Assembly (NCBI GenBank): GCA_031552655.1
Contig: JAVBML010000016.1
Span: 1 to 13,710, forward strand
Source: CAZTPH01 sp031552655
GTDB taxonomy: Bacteria; Pseudomonadota; Gammaproteobacteria; UBA9339
Length of the DNA: 13,710 nt
Direction: 5' to 3'
Position numbers and translations under genes: made by a program. Under the pieces are notes generated by a model that worked only from the letters and a program-made list of their open reading frames with translations, made no database searches and was not told the DNA's origin. This document shows, piece by piece, positions 7,279 to 13,710 of the stretch; the stretch's first letter is position 1, and every line of letters begins with the position of its first letter.

Positions 7279-7725
7279 ATGGACATTAGAAAAATTAAGA
7301 AACTTATAGATTTAGTAAAAGAAAATGATATTGGAGAATTGGAGGTTAGGGAGGAGGCAGAATTTATTCACATCGTTGCCAACAAATCCATGGCTTCGGT
7401 GTCGAATGTGGGTCCATTGGCGTCAAATGTGCAGCTATCTGCGGATAACTTGCCCAGAGAATCTGGCGCTGAGGTCAAAGAAAATAAACTGGAATATAGC
7501 GTGGAGTCTCCCATGGTGGGTACCGTCTATTTAGCACCGTCGCCGGGAAGCAAAAGTTTCATTGAAATTGGCCAAAGGATCAAAGTTGGGGACACTCTCT
7601 GTTTAATAGAGGCTATGAAGACCTTTAATAAAATAGAAGCTGATCGAGCGGGAACCATTACTGCAATTTTGGTCGAAAATAGTCAGCCGGTGGAATACGG
7701 TCAACCGCTGCTTATCATTGAATGA
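7279..7725 (+). CDS. accB: Biotin carboxyl carrier protein of acetyl-CoA carboxylase
   Basis: AccB carries the biotin that shuttles carboxylate between biotin carboxylase and carboxyltransferase in the committed step of fatty-acid synthesis. The 148-residue protein has the canonical opening MDIRKIKKLIDLVKENDI, a low-complexity linker (about 35-70), and a C-terminal biotinyl/lipoyl domain from about residue 73 (ESPMVGTVYLAPSPG). The biotinylated lysine is K114 in EAMKTFNKIEAD; the more usual motif is EAMKMMN, so Thr and Phe are mild variants. The linker contains a small internal repeat (SNV at two positions seven residues apart) whose DNA is echoed upstream of the gene. accC follows after nine bases. 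In many gammaproteobacteria aroQ precedes accB; it is not seen here. Confidence 0.95.
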   Translation: MDIRKIKKLIDLVKENDIGELEVREEAEFIHIVANKSMASVSNVGPLASNVQLSADNLPRESGAEVKENKLEYSVESPMVGTVYLAPSPGSKSFIEIGQRIKVGDTLCLIEAMKTFNKIEADRAGTITAILVENSQPVEYGQPLLIIE

Positions 7726-7734
7726 GTAAATTAA

Positions 7735-9072
7735 GTGAAGAAAGTACTCATAGCCAATAGAGGAGAAATTGCCATTAGGGTGCAACGAGCTTGCCATGAG
7801 CTAGGCATAAAAACCGTTGCCGTTTATTCGACGATTGATCGGGAATTAATGCATGTGCAGTTAGCCGACGAAGCAATTTGCATCGGCCCTCCCAGTGCCG
7901 CAGATAGCTACCTAAATATTCCTGCGGTAATTAGTGCCGCTGAACTTACGGGAGTTGATGCAATTCATCCGGGCTATGGTTTCCTAGCGGAAAATGCTAA
8001 TTTTGTGGAGCAGGTGGAAAAAAGCGGTTTTACCTTCATTGGTCCCAAATGTGAAACCATTCGCACCATGGGCGATAAAATTTCCGCCATTCAAGCCATG
8101 AAGCGAGCTAATATTCCCTGTATCCCAGGATCCGATGGTCCCCTGGGACGTGAGAATCGGGAGAATTTACAGCTGGCCCAAAAAATTGGCTATCCCATAA
8201 TCATTAAGGCAGCGGCTGGTGGTGGAGGTAGAGGAATGAGAGTAGTTAGCGCAGAAGCTGAACTACTAGATGCCATTGCTACAACCAGAAGTGAGGCCAA
8301 GGCGGCTTTTGGTGATGCTACGGTGTATTTAGAGAAATTTCTTCGCGCACCACGTCACATTGAAGTTCAAGTACTGGGAGATGGTCGTGGGCATGCCATA
8401 TATCTTGGCGAGCGCGATTGCTCTCTTCAGCGACGCCACCAGAAGGTATTGGAAGAGGCGCCAGCTCCGGGTATTACACTAAGGCAGCGCAAACACATTG
8501 GGGAACGCTGTGCTCAGGCATGTAGAAAATTAAAGTATCGTGGAGTGGGTACCTTTGAATTTCTCTATGAGAATGGTGAGTTTTATTTCATTGAAATGAA
8601 TACTCGGATACAGGTGGAGCATCCTATTACCGAAATGGTGACGGGTATCGACATTGTTAAGTGGCAAATTATGATTGCCGGTGGAGAAAAGTTAACGTTG
8701 AAAAACTCCGATGTGGAGATTAAGGGTCATGCTTTGGAATGCAGGATTAATGCCGAAGATCCACAAAATTTTATACCTTCTCCGGGAAAAATTAATATTT
8801 TTCATGCTCCCGGAGGCCCGGGAATAAGAGTGGATTCCCACATCTACCAAAGCTACGTTGTGCCCCCCAACTATGATTCCCTCATTGGTAAGATTATCTC
8901 CTTTGGAGAAACTCGGGAAATCGCCATTGCCAAGATGCGCAATGCATTAACGGAGATGGTAGTGGATGGCATCAAAACTAATATTCCTCTGCATCAGCGT
9001 ATTCTAGCGGATAAGAATTTTATGCGAGGAGGTACGGATATTCACTACTTGGAAAAGTTAATTAGTAGTTAA
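7735..9072 (+). CDS. accC: Acetyl-CoA carboxylase, biotin carboxylase subunit
   Basis: AccC uses ATP and bicarbonate to carboxylate the biotin on AccB. The 445 residues match the family (about 447). Domain order is clear: the N-terminal KKVLIANRGEIAIR segment, the HPGYGFLAEN motif near 78-87, and the ATP-grasp glycine loop AGGGGRGM at 161-168. H208 lies in RHIEVQ and K237 in RRHQKVLEEAP. Metal-binding E287 and N289 lie in FIEMNT, and catalytic R291 in RIQVEHPITEM. The start is a GTG at 7735, placed exactly where the family begins, nine bases after accB; the ribosome site is weak, suggesting coupling. Its last 11 bases overlap the 3' end of the convergent phosphopantetheinyl transferase gene. 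Confidence 0.96.
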   Translation: MKKVLIANRGEIAIRVQRACHELGIKTVAVYSTIDRELMHVQLADEAICIGPPSAADSYLNIPAVISAAELTGVDAIHPGYGFLAENANFVEQVEKSGFTFIGPKCETIRTMGDKISAIQAMKRANIPCIPGSDGPLGRENRENLQLAQKIGYPIIIKAAAGGGGRGMRVVSAEAELLDAIATTRSEAKAAFGDATVYLEKFLRAPRHIEVQVLGDGRGHAIYLGERDCSLQRRHQKVLEEAPAPGITLRQRKHIGERCAQACRKLKYRGVGTFEFLYENGEFYFIEMNTRIQVEHPITEMVTGIDIVKWQIMIAGGEKLTLKNSDVEIKGHALECRINAEDPQNFIPSPGKINIFHAPGGPGIRVDSHIYQSYVVPPNYDSLIGKIISFGETREIAIAKMRNALTEMVVDGIKTNIPLHQRILADKNFMRGGTDIHYLEKLISS

Positions 9073-9787
9073 TAAAGTTAATGACTTGCTGCTGGTAATT
9101 TGCAAAGGCAAGGGCGGCGGCATAGGATTTTCCGGGATCAAAGGATAGCACGAAAAATTCCTCATTTTTGCCGTTATTTTGGGGAAGAATTATATTAGCT
9201 GCATGATTTTTGTCGGGGGATATCTGAGTAGTAAAGCTATTTAGGGATGTAAATAATCCTGTCCCCTGAGCTTTTACCATGGCTTCCTTGCGAGACCAGC
9301 AGTTAAAAAAGGCCCGTTTTCTACTTTGTTTTGGTAGTGCTAGCAGAGCGGCATATTCTGTTGGGGAAAAAAATCTTTGGGTTATGGATTCGCAGTTGAT
9401 TGTGGAATCCATGAATTCAATGTCGATGCCCAGGAGGTGGGTATGGGCAAATGCTAGAAGAGAGAATTCTCTGGAATGCGATAGATTAAATTGTAACGTC
9501 GATGATTTCAAATAGGGTTTACCATAGCTATTTTGTTGAAAAGCTATAGTTTGGGGAGCAATGTCCAGATATCTAGCAAGTAAAATGCGTAGAATTCCTC
9601 GGGTAATTACAAAGCTATGATAGGCATTTTCCACCAGATATCTTTTCGCTCGATCCAGCTCCTGGGGATTGAGAAGAGTTAAAAAGTAGGAAATATTATC
9701 TAGGTATTTGGGGATGCATACGCGCCAAACATCAATGGAATTTTTCCCCAGCGCCGCGCTTTTTTTTGTGTCACACCACCTGGTCAC
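9062..9787 (-). CDS. Sfp-type 4'-phosphopantetheinyl transferase
   Basis: The protein (241 residues) transfers the 4'-phosphopantetheine arm from CoA to a serine of a carrier protein, turning apo into holo ACP or PCP. Family motifs are in order: IDVWRV near the start (18-23), a GKPYL substrate loop (89-93), FNLSHS (100-105), and GIDIE (120-124) with magnesium ligands D122 and E124. FFSPTEYAAL starts at 139 and WSRKEAMVKAQGTGL at 164 with E168 and K172. Length matches two-domain Sfp enzymes rather than AcpS (about 120). GTG 9787 is the only sensible start; the next in-frame methionine is far downstream. It lies five bases after the AlkD-like gene and its 3' end overlaps accC. No polyketide or peptide synthetase is visible, so the partner may be fatty-acid ACP; that is inference. 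Confidence 0.88.
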   Translation of the reverse strand: MTRWCDTKKSAALGKNSIDVWRVCIPKYLDNISYFLTLLNPQELDRAKRYLVENAYHSFVITRGILRILLARYLDIAPQTIAFQQNSYGKPYLKSSTLQFNLSHSREFSLLAFAHTHLLGIDIEFMDSTINCESITQRFFSPTEYAALLALPKQSRKRAFFNCWSRKEAMVKAQGTGLFTSLNSFTTQISPDKNHAANIILPQNNGKNEEFFVLSFDPGKSYAAALAFANYQQQVINFINY

Positions 9788-9792
9788 GGAGT

Positions 9793-10506
9793 CTATCTCG
9801 TTCCTCGGAGATATGATTTACGTAGCTCTTCGGGAAATTTTTCTATGGCGTACCTTAGCATGGTTCGGGGCATGGTAGCGTAGTATTCAACGAGGAAGTT
9901 ATCTAGTAGTGAAAAATCTTTTTTTCCTACTTCTCGCAGCATCCAGCCACAGGCTTTGTGAATTAAGCTTTCCCGATCTTGTAGCAGTAGCAGTGTTATT
10001 TTCAATGTATCCTGGAATAAGCCATGGCGAATGAACCACCAGGTAGATACAATGGCAATGCGTCGTTCCCAGAGGTTTTGACTTTTGGCAAATTTATATA
10101 GAGGGGCTTTGTTTTTATCTAGAAGATAGGCGCCAACGATGTGGTAGGCGCTGATATCTACCAGATCCCAATTGTTGATATACCTAGTGTTTTTGCAATA
10201 AAAATTGTAGATGTTTTTTTTAGATAGTAAGGTTGTAGTCCGTTGATATTGGGTAACCAATATTAGGAGCGCTACCCCTCGCTCCTCATGGATTTTGCTT
10301 TCCAGCAGGGCAAATAGTTCCTCCACCGTAACCAGTGAAAAATATTTTTTCACTATGGATCTTTGCTGAGGTATCGGTATTCCTAAAAATTTGTCTCCTG
10401 CACCATATTCTCCAACTCCCGTTTTAAAATATTTCTGCACTAGCTGTGCCTTGCTAGGATCAGCGAAGGATCTTAATTCTTGGCAAATTTGCTTAATATA
10501 TTTCAT
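9793..10506 (-). CDS. DNA alkylation repair protein, AlkD family
   Basis: This 237-residue, all-helical protein belongs to the AlkC/AlkD HEAT-repeat glycosylase superfamily, which removes bulky or cationic alkylated bases such as 3-methyladenine and 7-methylguanine without base flipping. Diagnostic stretches are GIPIPQQRSIVKKYF (42-56), NNWDLVD (111-117) with a Trp-Asp pair equivalent to the catalytic W/D of AlkD, WERRIAIVSTWWFIR (146-160) with the conserved arginine, and SLIHKACGWMLREVGK (180-195). MPRTMLRYAIEKFPEE (212-227) completes the set. Length fits the family (about 220-240). It heads a two-gene minus-strand unit with the phosphopantetheinyl transferase, five bases downstream. It starts at ATG 10506 with no clear ribosome site. 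Some superfamily members have lost glycosylase activity, so function is family-level. Confidence 0.85.
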   Translation of the reverse strand: MKYIKQICQELRSFADPSKAQLVQKYFKTGVGEYGAGDKFLGIPIPQQRSIVKKYFSLVTVEELFALLESKIHEERGVALLILVTQYQRTTTLLSKKNIYNFYCKNTRYINNWDLVDISAYHIVGAYLLDKNKAPLYKFAKSQNLWERRIAIVSTWWFIRHGLFQDTLKITLLLLQDRESLIHKACGWMLREVGKKDFSLLDNFLVEYYATMPRTMLRYAIEKFPEELRKSYLRGTR

Positions 10507-10514
10507 GGGGTTAA

Positions 10515-10545
10515 AATTGCTATAGTAGAAATGTATTGAGCAATT
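10515..10545. repeat. Inverted repeat between the divergent AlkD-like and cdd genes
   Basis: AATTGCT (10515-10521) and AGCAATT (10539-10545) are perfect seven-base inverted repeats with a 17-base spacer. An offset pair GTAGAA/TTCTAC (10524-10529, 10544-10549) is interleaved. The centre-to-centre distance of about two helical turns suits a dimeric regulator's operator, and the right arm overlaps the -10 of the minus-strand promoter. It could also be chance in AT-rich DNA. Confidence 0.35.
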
Positions 10546-10570
10546 CTACACCAAGATATAGCTATGACAA
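10543..10570 (-). promoter_or_regulatory. Candidate promoter for the AlkD-like and phosphopantetheinyl transferase genes
   Basis: On the minus strand TTGTCA (10570-10565; 5/6) is followed after 16 bases by TAGAAT (10548-10543; 5/6). The start point would be near 10536, about 30 bases before the ATG. The cdd promoter must lie in the same 88-base gap on the other strand; TTGAGC (10536-10541) is a possible -35 but has no good -10. Confidence 0.5.
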
Positions 10571-10594
10571 ATACATTTAGTGGAGAATAGAGCT

Positions 10595-11005
10595 ATGCCG
10601 GATAGTAAAAAGATCATGGTGAAATTAGCCTGGGAAGCTATGCAACGGGCCCATGCACCGTATTCCAAATTTCAAGTAGGGGCTTGTGTAGAGGCCGATG
10701 ACGGTGAGCTATATTACGGCGCTAATATAGAAAATGCTTCCTATGGGTTAACCGTTTGTGCTGAGCGCGTTGCCATATTTTCCATGGTGGCTGCGGGAAA
10801 AAAAAGAATTCGATCCTTGGCAGTGGTGGGGGCCACCGATGGTGCTTGTTTTCCCTGCGGTGCTTGTCGCCAGGTAATGCGTGAATTTGCCTCTCCGGAG
10901 ATCCCCATATACATGGGTAATCGTCGTGGAGAGATAGTGACTACCATGGCTCTAGGAGAACTATTACCTCAGTCCTTTGGGCCCGAATTTTTAAATGATA
11001 AATAG
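10595..11005 (+). CDS. cdd: Cytidine deaminase
   Basis: Cdd deaminates cytidine and deoxycytidine to uridine and deoxyuridine in pyrimidine salvage. With ATG 10595 the protein has 136 residues, the length of the small homotetrameric class (as in Bacillus). This start is preferred over GTG 10580 because the GTGGAGAA at 10580-10587 is then a ribosome site with seven-base spacing. The signature is complete: APYSKFQVGA (21-30) for nucleoside binding, GANIENASYGLTVCAE with zinc ligand C55 and catalytic E57, and PCGACRQ with zinc ligands C88 and C91. It is followed closely by punA, forming a nucleoside salvage pair, and probably shares its transcript with punA and xseA. Confidence 0.95.
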   Translation: MPDSKKIMVKLAWEAMQRAHAPYSKFQVGACVEADDGELYYGANIENASYGLTVCAERVAIFSMVAAGKKRIRSLAVVGATDGACFPCGACRQVMREFASPEIPIYMGNRRGEIVTTMALGELLPQSFGPEFLNDK

Positions 11006-11019
11006 CGAGGATGAATGAT

Positions 11020-11865
11020 ATGCCAAGTACCAATGCTGCTATAAAGAGATGTGTAGCAACCATTAAGGAAGCTAGACCGAATTTTACTCCCTGTTTGGGT
11101 CTAATTTTGGGTTCCGGTTTAGGTGCCGTAGCACAACAAATCGATCAGCCAACCATTATTGACTATAGGGAATTGGATGGTTTTTATGTTTCTAGCCTCG
11201 AAGGTCATTCTAAGCAGATGCATCTGGGTTTATTGCATGGAGTGCCCGTGGTGTGTCTCGAAGGGCGTACCCATCTCTATGAGGGTGGCCATGCCATTGA
11301 TTCCTTAAAAATTATGATTCGCACATTGAAGATGCTGGGCTGCAATATGTTACTAACCACCAATGCTGTGGGATCCCTGAGAACGGAATATGGTCCGGGC
11401 AATTTGATGGTTATTGAGGATCACATTAACTTTACCTTTCAAAATCCGTTGATGGGGCCCAATGATCATGAATTTGGCGATAAATTTGTATCCCTGGATA
11501 ACGCCTATGATAGAGATCTACGAACTAAACTCTTAGCTCTAGCTAGGAAATTAGATATTCCGCTCTTCTCCGGGGTGTACGTGGCAACGCTAGGGCCAAC
11601 GTTTGAAAGCCACGCGGAGATTAGAGCTTTTAAAATGCTAGGTGGTGATGCCGTTGGGATGTCGACGGTTCCTGAAACCATTTTAGCGAGACACTGCGAT
11701 TTAAAGGTTGCATCCATTTGCGCCATAACTAACCTTGGAGCAGGATTAGGTACCGAGATTCTTAGCCATGCGGGAACTCTCCGGGGAGCTAAATTGGCTA
11801 TGAATCATGTTATTAGATTGATTTTTGCCTTCGTTGAAGAATTAGGTGAAAGTAGATATTGTTAA
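11020..11865 (+). CDS. punA: Purine-nucleoside phosphorylase (trimeric, PNP type I)
   Basis: The enzyme cleaves purine nucleosides with phosphate to base and (deoxy)ribose-1-phosphate. From ATG 11020 it has 281 residues, close to the trimeric family's 270-290. Motifs include GLILGSGLG (27-35) with the phosphate-binding serine, EGHSKQMHLG (61-70), GRTHLYEGG (82-90), TTNAVGSL (113-120), GPTFES (192-197), VGMSTVPE (212-219) and AITNLGAGL (235-243) with the base-binding Asn. The hexameric DeoD class lacks these. ATG 11011 is an alternative start, but GAGG (11007-11010) abuts it and is correctly spaced for 11020. It begins 14 bases after cdd stops; coupling of the two deals with both pyrimidine and purine nucleosides. 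Confidence 0.93.
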   Translation: MPSTNAAIKRCVATIKEARPNFTPCLGLILGSGLGAVAQQIDQPTIIDYRELDGFYVSSLEGHSKQMHLGLLHGVPVVCLEGRTHLYEGGHAIDSLKIMIRTLKMLGCNMLLTTNAVGSLRTEYGPGNLMVIEDHINFTFQNPLMGPNDHEFGDKFVSLDNAYDRDLRTKLLALARKLDIPLFSGVYVATLGPTFESHAEIRAFKMLGGDAVGMSTVPETILARHCDLKVASICAITNLGAGLGTEILSHAGTLRGAKLAMNHVIRLIFAFVEELGESRYC

Positions 11866-11892
11866 TACTCCCATGGCTATAATTTGGTTAAA

Positions 11893-13080
11893 ATGCTAGC
11901 TTCGAAACCCTTGGTGGTATCACAACTCAATTTGTTGACCAAAAAGATTTTGGAAGGAAATTTTCCCTCCGTTTTAGTGGAGGGAGAGATTTCCAATCTG
12001 GTTGAACCAGCATCGGGGCATCTCTATTTTTCTCTGAAAGATGATCGTGCCCAGGTTAGGGCAGTTTTTTTTCACCGCCATCGATCCGCGCTTAAATTTA
12101 AACTTCGCAATGGCTTGCAGGTTGTGGTTACGGCTACGGTTAGCTTGTATGAAGCTCGCGGCGATTATCAGTTGCTTGTGGAACATTTGGAGGCAGCCGG
12201 GGAGGGAATCCTCTATGATAAATTTTTGCAGCTGAAGGAAAGGTTATTGAAGTTAGGGTATTTTGATAGCAAATATAAAAAAGAATTACCAAGATTGCCC
12301 CATACCATTGGCGTAATTACATCTAAGAGCGGTGCCGTTATACGTGATATATTGACCGTGCTAAGACGCCGTTTTCCCGGGGTGAAAGTTATTATATATC
12401 CCACGTTGGTGCAGGGAGATGATGCAGCTCCCCAGGTGGCGGCAGCTTTAGCTACTGCTAATCTCCGCGGAGAGTGTCAATTGCTTATCATTGCCCGTGG
12501 CGGAGGATCCATGGAGGATCTTTGGGCTTTCAATGAAGAGATCGTAGCCCAGGCAATTTTTAACAGTGACATTCCAGTTATTAGCGCCATTGGACACGAA
12601 ACCGATTTTACCATTGCTGATTTTGTTGCAGATCTAAGAGCTCCTACCCCTTCTGCTGCGGCGGAGATGGCTGTGCCCAGCGTTACCGATGGGCAACAAA
12701 ATTTGGATAGATTATTGCAGCGTTTAGCTGTTGCCATGGAGAGAAAACTCGAGGGAGCCAAAGTTATTTTGGAGAGAGTTCGCAGGGAATTATTACATCC
12801 CAAGGAGCAACTCATGGCGGGAAAGCAGATGGTTTTGACTTTGGAACATCGTCTGCATTTAGCAATTAAACATAGTCTATCCCTGGGGCGCGAGTATTTA
12901 GCGAGATATGTCACCGCTCTCAATGCCGTAAGTCCTCTAGCTACACTAGCGCGGGGATATGGAATTGTTATGCAACGAAGTAAGGTTATAGCTACCGTTC
13001 GAGATCTCGCTGTCGGTGATATTATTCATACCAAATTAAGTGATGGCGAGGTTATTTCCCTTATTAAGGAGATAAAATAG
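11893..13080 (+). CDS. xseA: Exodeoxyribonuclease VII large subunit
   Basis: XseA is the catalytic subunit of exonuclease VII, which with several XseB subunits degrades single-stranded DNA from both ends. From ATG 11893 it has 395 residues, within the range of shorter homologues (E. coli has about 456). An N-terminal OB-fold domain (about 1-100) contains VEGEISNLVEPASGHLYFSL. The nuclease core follows, with IGVITSKSGAVIRDI (139-153), ARGGGSMEDLWAFNEE (201-216) and SAIGHETDFTIADFVADL (231-248) continuing into RAPTPSAAAE. A helical region and the terminal LARGYGIV segment (352-359) end the protein. No ribosome site is evident, and TTG 11884 is an alternative start. It lies 27 bases after punA; xseB is not adjacent, though in many bacteria it is unlinked. 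Confidence 0.94.
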   Translation: MLASKPLVVSQLNLLTKKILEGNFPSVLVEGEISNLVEPASGHLYFSLKDDRAQVRAVFFHRHRSALKFKLRNGLQVVVTATVSLYEARGDYQLLVEHLEAAGEGILYDKFLQLKERLLKLGYFDSKYKKELPRLPHTIGVITSKSGAVIRDILTVLRRRFPGVKVIIYPTLVQGDDAAPQVAAALATANLRGECQLLIIARGGGSMEDLWAFNEEIVAQAIFNSDIPVISAIGHETDFTIADFVADLRAPTPSAAAEMAVPSVTDGQQNLDRLLQRLAVAMERKLEGAKVILERVRRELLHPKEQLMAGKQMVLTLEHRLHLAIKHSLSLGREYLARYVTALNAVSPLATLARGYGIVMQRSKVIATVRDLAVGDIIHTKLSDGEVISLIKEIK

Positions 13081-13097
13081 AAGGTTCCTGGTATTTT

Positions 13098-13187
13098 CGG
13101 CTATATTACAGCAAACTAGATAGCGTTGATAGCTATGGTCCCGGGATGAAACATAGCTATATCTGTAGCTATCTGAAAATATAGTCG
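13098..13187. repeat. Long imperfect palindrome with three nested stems downstream of xseA
   Basis: Three inverted repeats are nested. CGGCTATATT (13098-13107) pairs with AATATAGTCG (13178-13187), ten pairs with one G-U. AGATAGC (13118-13124) pairs with GCTATCT (13168-13174). ATAGCTATG (13129-13137) pairs with CATAGCTAT (13152-13160). About 26 pairs form within 90 bases, closing a 14-base loop that contains TCCCGGGA. The palindromic octamer ATAGCTAT accounts for part of this. No T-run follows, so a classic terminator is unlikely; a structured RNA, a protein-binding palindrome or a dispersed palindromic repeat are the options. Confidence 0.55.
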
Positions 13188-13278
13188 GCAATAATTGCAT
13201 CATTAGTTCACTGAAGTGTAGTGCTTCATTATTTTCCCAGCGACCGTTTCTATGTTAGATATATTTACCTCTAAGGTA

Positions 13279-13307
13279 TTAACAATCTGCTATAATTGCC
13301 ATATAAT
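13279..13307 (+). promoter_or_regulatory. Near-consensus sigma-70 promoter for the small secreted protein
   Basis: TTAACA (13279-13284; 5/6), a 17-base spacer, and a perfect TATAAT (13302-13307). Transcription should begin near 13314, giving a leader of about 26 bases. It is the best promoter in the window. Confidence 0.7.
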
Positions 13308-13339
13308 CTAAGTAAATAATCCTTCGCGAGGTGCTGACC

Positions 13340-13582
13340 ATGTCACACGCAAAAAAAACTATCACCCTAGCCCTACTGATAGGCTATGCCCTTCATATCT
13401 ATGCCGCTAGTGAAGGTAATATCCTGAATCAAAATACCATCAGGAATGTCTCCTGTACCTCGGATACCTGTTTCTTCCCCGGTAATAGCTTTGCTCCGGG
13501 GGATATTAAAGTTAAGGGTATCGTAACCTGGGAGGACAACCGCAACCTGGTGTTACATGCCAAGGGAAACATTCGCTGCTAG
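13340..13582 (+). CDS. Short secreted protein, possibly a truncated filamentous-haemagglutinin-like beta-helix
   Basis: The 80-residue protein has no firm identification. ATG 13340 follows a GAGG ribosome site (13328-13331) by eight bases; GTG 13331 overlaps that site and is unlikely. A clear signal peptide (basic start, hydrophobic 7-20) probably ends at YAA-SEG, so the product is exported. The mature 57 residues contain three cysteines (39, 44, 80) in NVSCTSDTCFFPGN and at the C-terminus. The segment PGDIKVKGIVTWEDNRNL, continuing LVLHAKGNI, has the alternating pattern of FHA/adhesin beta-helix coils (D-I-x-V-x-G-x-I-x-W, then L-x-L-x-A-x-x-N-I). Such proteins are normally hundreds to thousands of residues, so this would be an N-terminal stub, by nonsense mutation, insertion or decay. 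A genuine small secreted protein is the alternative. Strong promoter and ribosome site favour expression. Confidence 0.6.
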   Translation: MSHAKKTITLALLIGYALHIYAASEGNILNQNTIRNVSCTSDTCFFPGNSFAPGDIKVKGIVTWEDNRNLVLHAKGNIRC

Positions 13583-13710
13583 CCAAGGAGAACGAAGTGT
13601 AGGCTAGAAGTCCGAGGTAGGTGAGGGTTTTTAGTAGAGCAAAGCGAGTGCTAAAAATCTATACTAAGCGTTAAGTCATAGTAGCGTATTCCAGCTGCGG
13701 GACGGCCGAG
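13583..13710 (+). ncRNA. Structured, apparently non-coding tail at the right edge
   Basis: No open frame of note is found in the last 128 bases, which are richer in G than the preceding gap. Bases 13626-13636 can pair with 13649-13659 in an eleven-base-pair stem (with G-U pairs at two positions), closing a 12-base loop. A second weaker hairpin lies around CTAT (13659-13662) and ATAG. Stable stems and lack of coding suggest the beginning of a structured RNA or of an inserted element that continues beyond the window. I could not match it to tRNA, tmRNA, RNase P RNA or 6S RNA. Confidence 0.3.

Noticed and set aside
13212..13236. Hairpin TGAAG/CTTCA followed by TTATTTT as an xseA terminator
   Set aside because: Stem of only five AT-rich pairs, interrupted T-tract, and more than 130 bases from the stop codon.
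1..13710. CRISPR array, tRNA or rRNA genes, insertion-sequence ends, toxin-antitoxin or phage genes
   Set aside because: Read through on both strands and none was recognisable; gaps are short and the genes are mostly housekeeping.

Overview
The window looks like an ordinary, compact chromosomal stretch of a Gram-negative bacterium of moderate to low GC (low 40s percent by eye). Kdo transferase (waaA) and the lipoprotein carrier LolA show an outer membrane. The clustering of trxB, ftsK and lolA, and the FtsK C-terminal winged-helix sequence, both resemble Gammaproteobacteria. The terse genes and short or overlapping junctions would fit a host-associated lineage such as the Legionellales/Coxiellaceae side, but that placement is inference and low confidence.

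Layout. (1) 1-1983, plus strand: the 3' two thirds of waaA, prmC overlapping it by 11 bases, then a small two-helix membrane protein with a cysteine-rich tail. (2) 1984-5768, minus strand: a ftsK-lolA-rsmI operon read leftwards, whose last stop codon abuts that of the small membrane protein. (3) 5769-6868: divergent ftsK and trxB promoters, then thioredoxin reductase. (4) 6869-7278: a 410-base gap holding no intact gene but a degenerate copy of part of accB. (5) 7279-9072: accB-accC, the biotin carrier and biotin carboxylase of acetyl-CoA carboxylase. (6) 9062-10506, minus strand: an AlkD-family DNA-repair protein followed by an Sfp-type phosphopantetheinyl transferase whose 3' end overlaps that of accC. 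(7) 10595-13080, plus strand: cdd, punA and xseA (pyrimidine and purine salvage, exonuclease VII large subunit). (8) 13081-13710: a long imperfect palindrome, a near-consensus sigma-70 promoter, a short secreted protein resembling the first coils of a filamentous-haemagglutinin-like beta-helix, and a structured non-coding tail running off the right edge.

Functional links: AccB/AccC make malonyl-CoA for fatty-acid synthesis, and the phosphopantetheinyl transferase could charge the acyl carrier protein. WaaA and LolA serve outer-membrane assembly. FtsK handles the chromosome terminus at division. PrmC and RsmI are translation-apparatus methyltransferases. Cdd and PunA salvage nucleosides, while AlkD and XseA act in DNA repair.

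No complete new defence or mobile system is visible. The most unusual signals are at the right edge (truncated adhesin-like protein plus structured RNA), the accB-like relic, the cysteine-rich membrane protein, and a strong excess of the palindrome CCATGG (24 copies counted).
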